Shown here piece after piece: positions 32,125-32,970 of a DNA stretch of 32,970 nt (within the stretch, counting starts at the first letter, position 1; each line of letters begins with the position of its first letter). Below the pieces are notes generated by a model that saw only the letters and a list, made by a program, of their open reading frames with translations, did not search any database and was not told where the DNA came from. The position numbers and the translations under genes are program-made. Source of the stretch: Pedobacter sp. AK013 (lineage in GTDB: Bacteria > Bacteroidota > Bacteroidia > Sphingobacteriales > Sphingobacteriaceae); NCBI RefSeq assembly GCF_014205835.1, contig NZ_JACHCQ010000047.1, forward strand, positions 1 through 32,970, given 5' to 3'.

Positions 32125-32970
32125 CAGAATAATTTATTTGATTGATAAGCGATTTTAAAATGGTGATTTAATCTTATTGTCCCTATCAAACACGATCAAA
32201 CGACAGCTTAGCTTCGTGCTTTTGAAGCATGCGCTCATCCAATTTTATGTCTTTTACTAGCAATGATAATGTACCTTGTTTACTTTTTAATCTGAATTCG
32301 ATTAATTAGCATGCAAAAATTTGATTTACGGATACTTTTGGTAATTGATAGCCGGCTTTTAGGAAAGAATGAATAAGCAATCAAACCAGCGATCATATTC
32401 GAATCGCTATAATTTAGTATATTAGGTTAAACAAAAGCATAATCAATTTAATCAGTCTGATTAAAAATCTAAAACCCCACCTTTATGCCACGTTTACCCC
32501 ACGTTCAAGCCACCTTCCGGCCAGGCTTGGCTATGCCTTGCTGTACACCTACTTGCCTACTGCTTCGGACTTGCTTTGGTTGAAACAGAACCACGTTGAA
32601 GATCAGCGATGTCAAAGATTTGCATCGCTTTAGGTTGGCGGGTTAACAATAGCTAAATAAAAGGTGAAGGGAAACATAGCCTGGGGTTATTTTGGGCCAC
32701 AGCTGTGTCGGTATGGGGGTATGGAAAATGGTGGGGGAAGGCAAAATACAAAAAGCACGAATATATTAGCCGCTTATGGCTTAAGGTTCCTGCCTGTGCC
32801 TATCGTATGGACACATCTTTTGTTAACTCTATATATGTTTTTTTAGTACATTTCATTAAGGCGGTCGTCATGCTAAATTTATTTCACTGTTGTCCGGTTA
32901 AAATTGATTATTGAAGATAAATAAGGCTTATTGGCTAATTAAGGTTGTTTATGTTTTAAAATCTATTTCT
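32125..32970. other. Intergenic right edge, no convincing gene
   Basis: About 850 bases with no gene that I can support. Two overlapping plus-strand frames (60 and 69 codons, 32664-32914) have no recognisable motif. The middle part (32470-32650) is richer in G+C than its surroundings and includes three CCACGTT copies (32488-32494, 32499-32505, 32591-32597) and a hairpin (32605-32629). The remaining AT-rich parts show nothing recognisable. Confidence 0.5.
32605..32629. repeat. Hairpin in the right-edge intergenic region
   Basis: AGCGATG (32605-32611) and CATCGCT (32623-32629) are exact inverted arms; CAAA/TTTG inside can extend the stem. There is no T run, so it does not look like a terminator. 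It may be part of a dispersed repeat. Confidence 0.45.

Noticed and set aside
32497..32512. GTTCAAGCC resembling a tRNA T-loop
   Set aside because: No matching acceptor stem, anticodon arm or D-loop could be found around it.
32664..32914. Two overlapping plus-strand frames of 60 and 69 codons
   Set aside because: No motif, unusual residue composition, mutual overlap, and no promoter; probably chance.

Overview
The window looks like a chromosomal segment of a Bacteroidota bacterium, most likely Sphingobacteriaceae (Pedobacter-like). This rests on low G+C, near-absence of Shine-Dalgarno sequences, several upstream boxes fitting the Bacteroidota -7 promoter element TAnnTTTG, and protein styles typical of the phylum. 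The genus is an inference, since no rRNA or other marker is present. No rRNA, tRNA, CRISPR array, IS transposase or phage gene was found.

Left part (1-9630) is housekeeping. On the plus strand are a ComF-family phosphoribosyltransferase and a beta-helix lipoprotein. On the minus strand are glmS (amino-sugar precursor synthesis), glyA (serine/glycine and one-carbon metabolism) and scpA (condensin partner). dxs (isoprenoid precursors) follows on the plus strand. Intergenic spaces hold clear hairpin terminators, a perfect 20-bp palindrome beside the glmS promoter, and several repeat-like non-coding elements.

Main part (9629-32098) is one long minus-strand surface-polysaccharide locus. In transcription order it runs: gmd; a PHP-type tyrosine phosphatase; then a tightly packed run of 16 genes from 29756 down to 13120. 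These encode a Wza-like export lipoprotein, Wzc-like tyrosine autokinase, Wzx-like flippase, Wzy-like polymerase, GT9 heptosyltransferase-like enzyme, hexapeptide acyltransferase, sugar-nucleotide epimerase, CgeB-like glycosyltransferase, heptose-7-phosphate kinase, HldD epimerase, GmhA isomerase, heptose-1-phosphate adenylyltransferase, GmhB phosphatase, a second epimerase, UDP-glucose dehydrogenase and UDP-glucuronate (UDP-xylose-forming) decarboxylase. After a strong terminator come the membrane initiating glycosylphosphotransferase and an outer-membrane Wzi/RemB-like barrel.

Together these encode most of a Wzx/Wzy-type exopolysaccharide or capsule system. The initiating enzyme loads a sugar phosphate on the lipid carrier, the glycosyltransferases extend it, the flippase and polymerase move and join the units, and Wzc/Wza plus the phosphatase control length and export. 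The most striking point is that all five enzymes from sedoheptulose-7-phosphate to ADP-L-glycero-D-manno-heptose sit inside this operon, next to a GT9 heptosyltransferase-like gene. This suggests a heptose-containing exopolysaccharide repeat unit. The right edge (32099-32970) has no convincing gene and carries short direct repeats and a hairpin.
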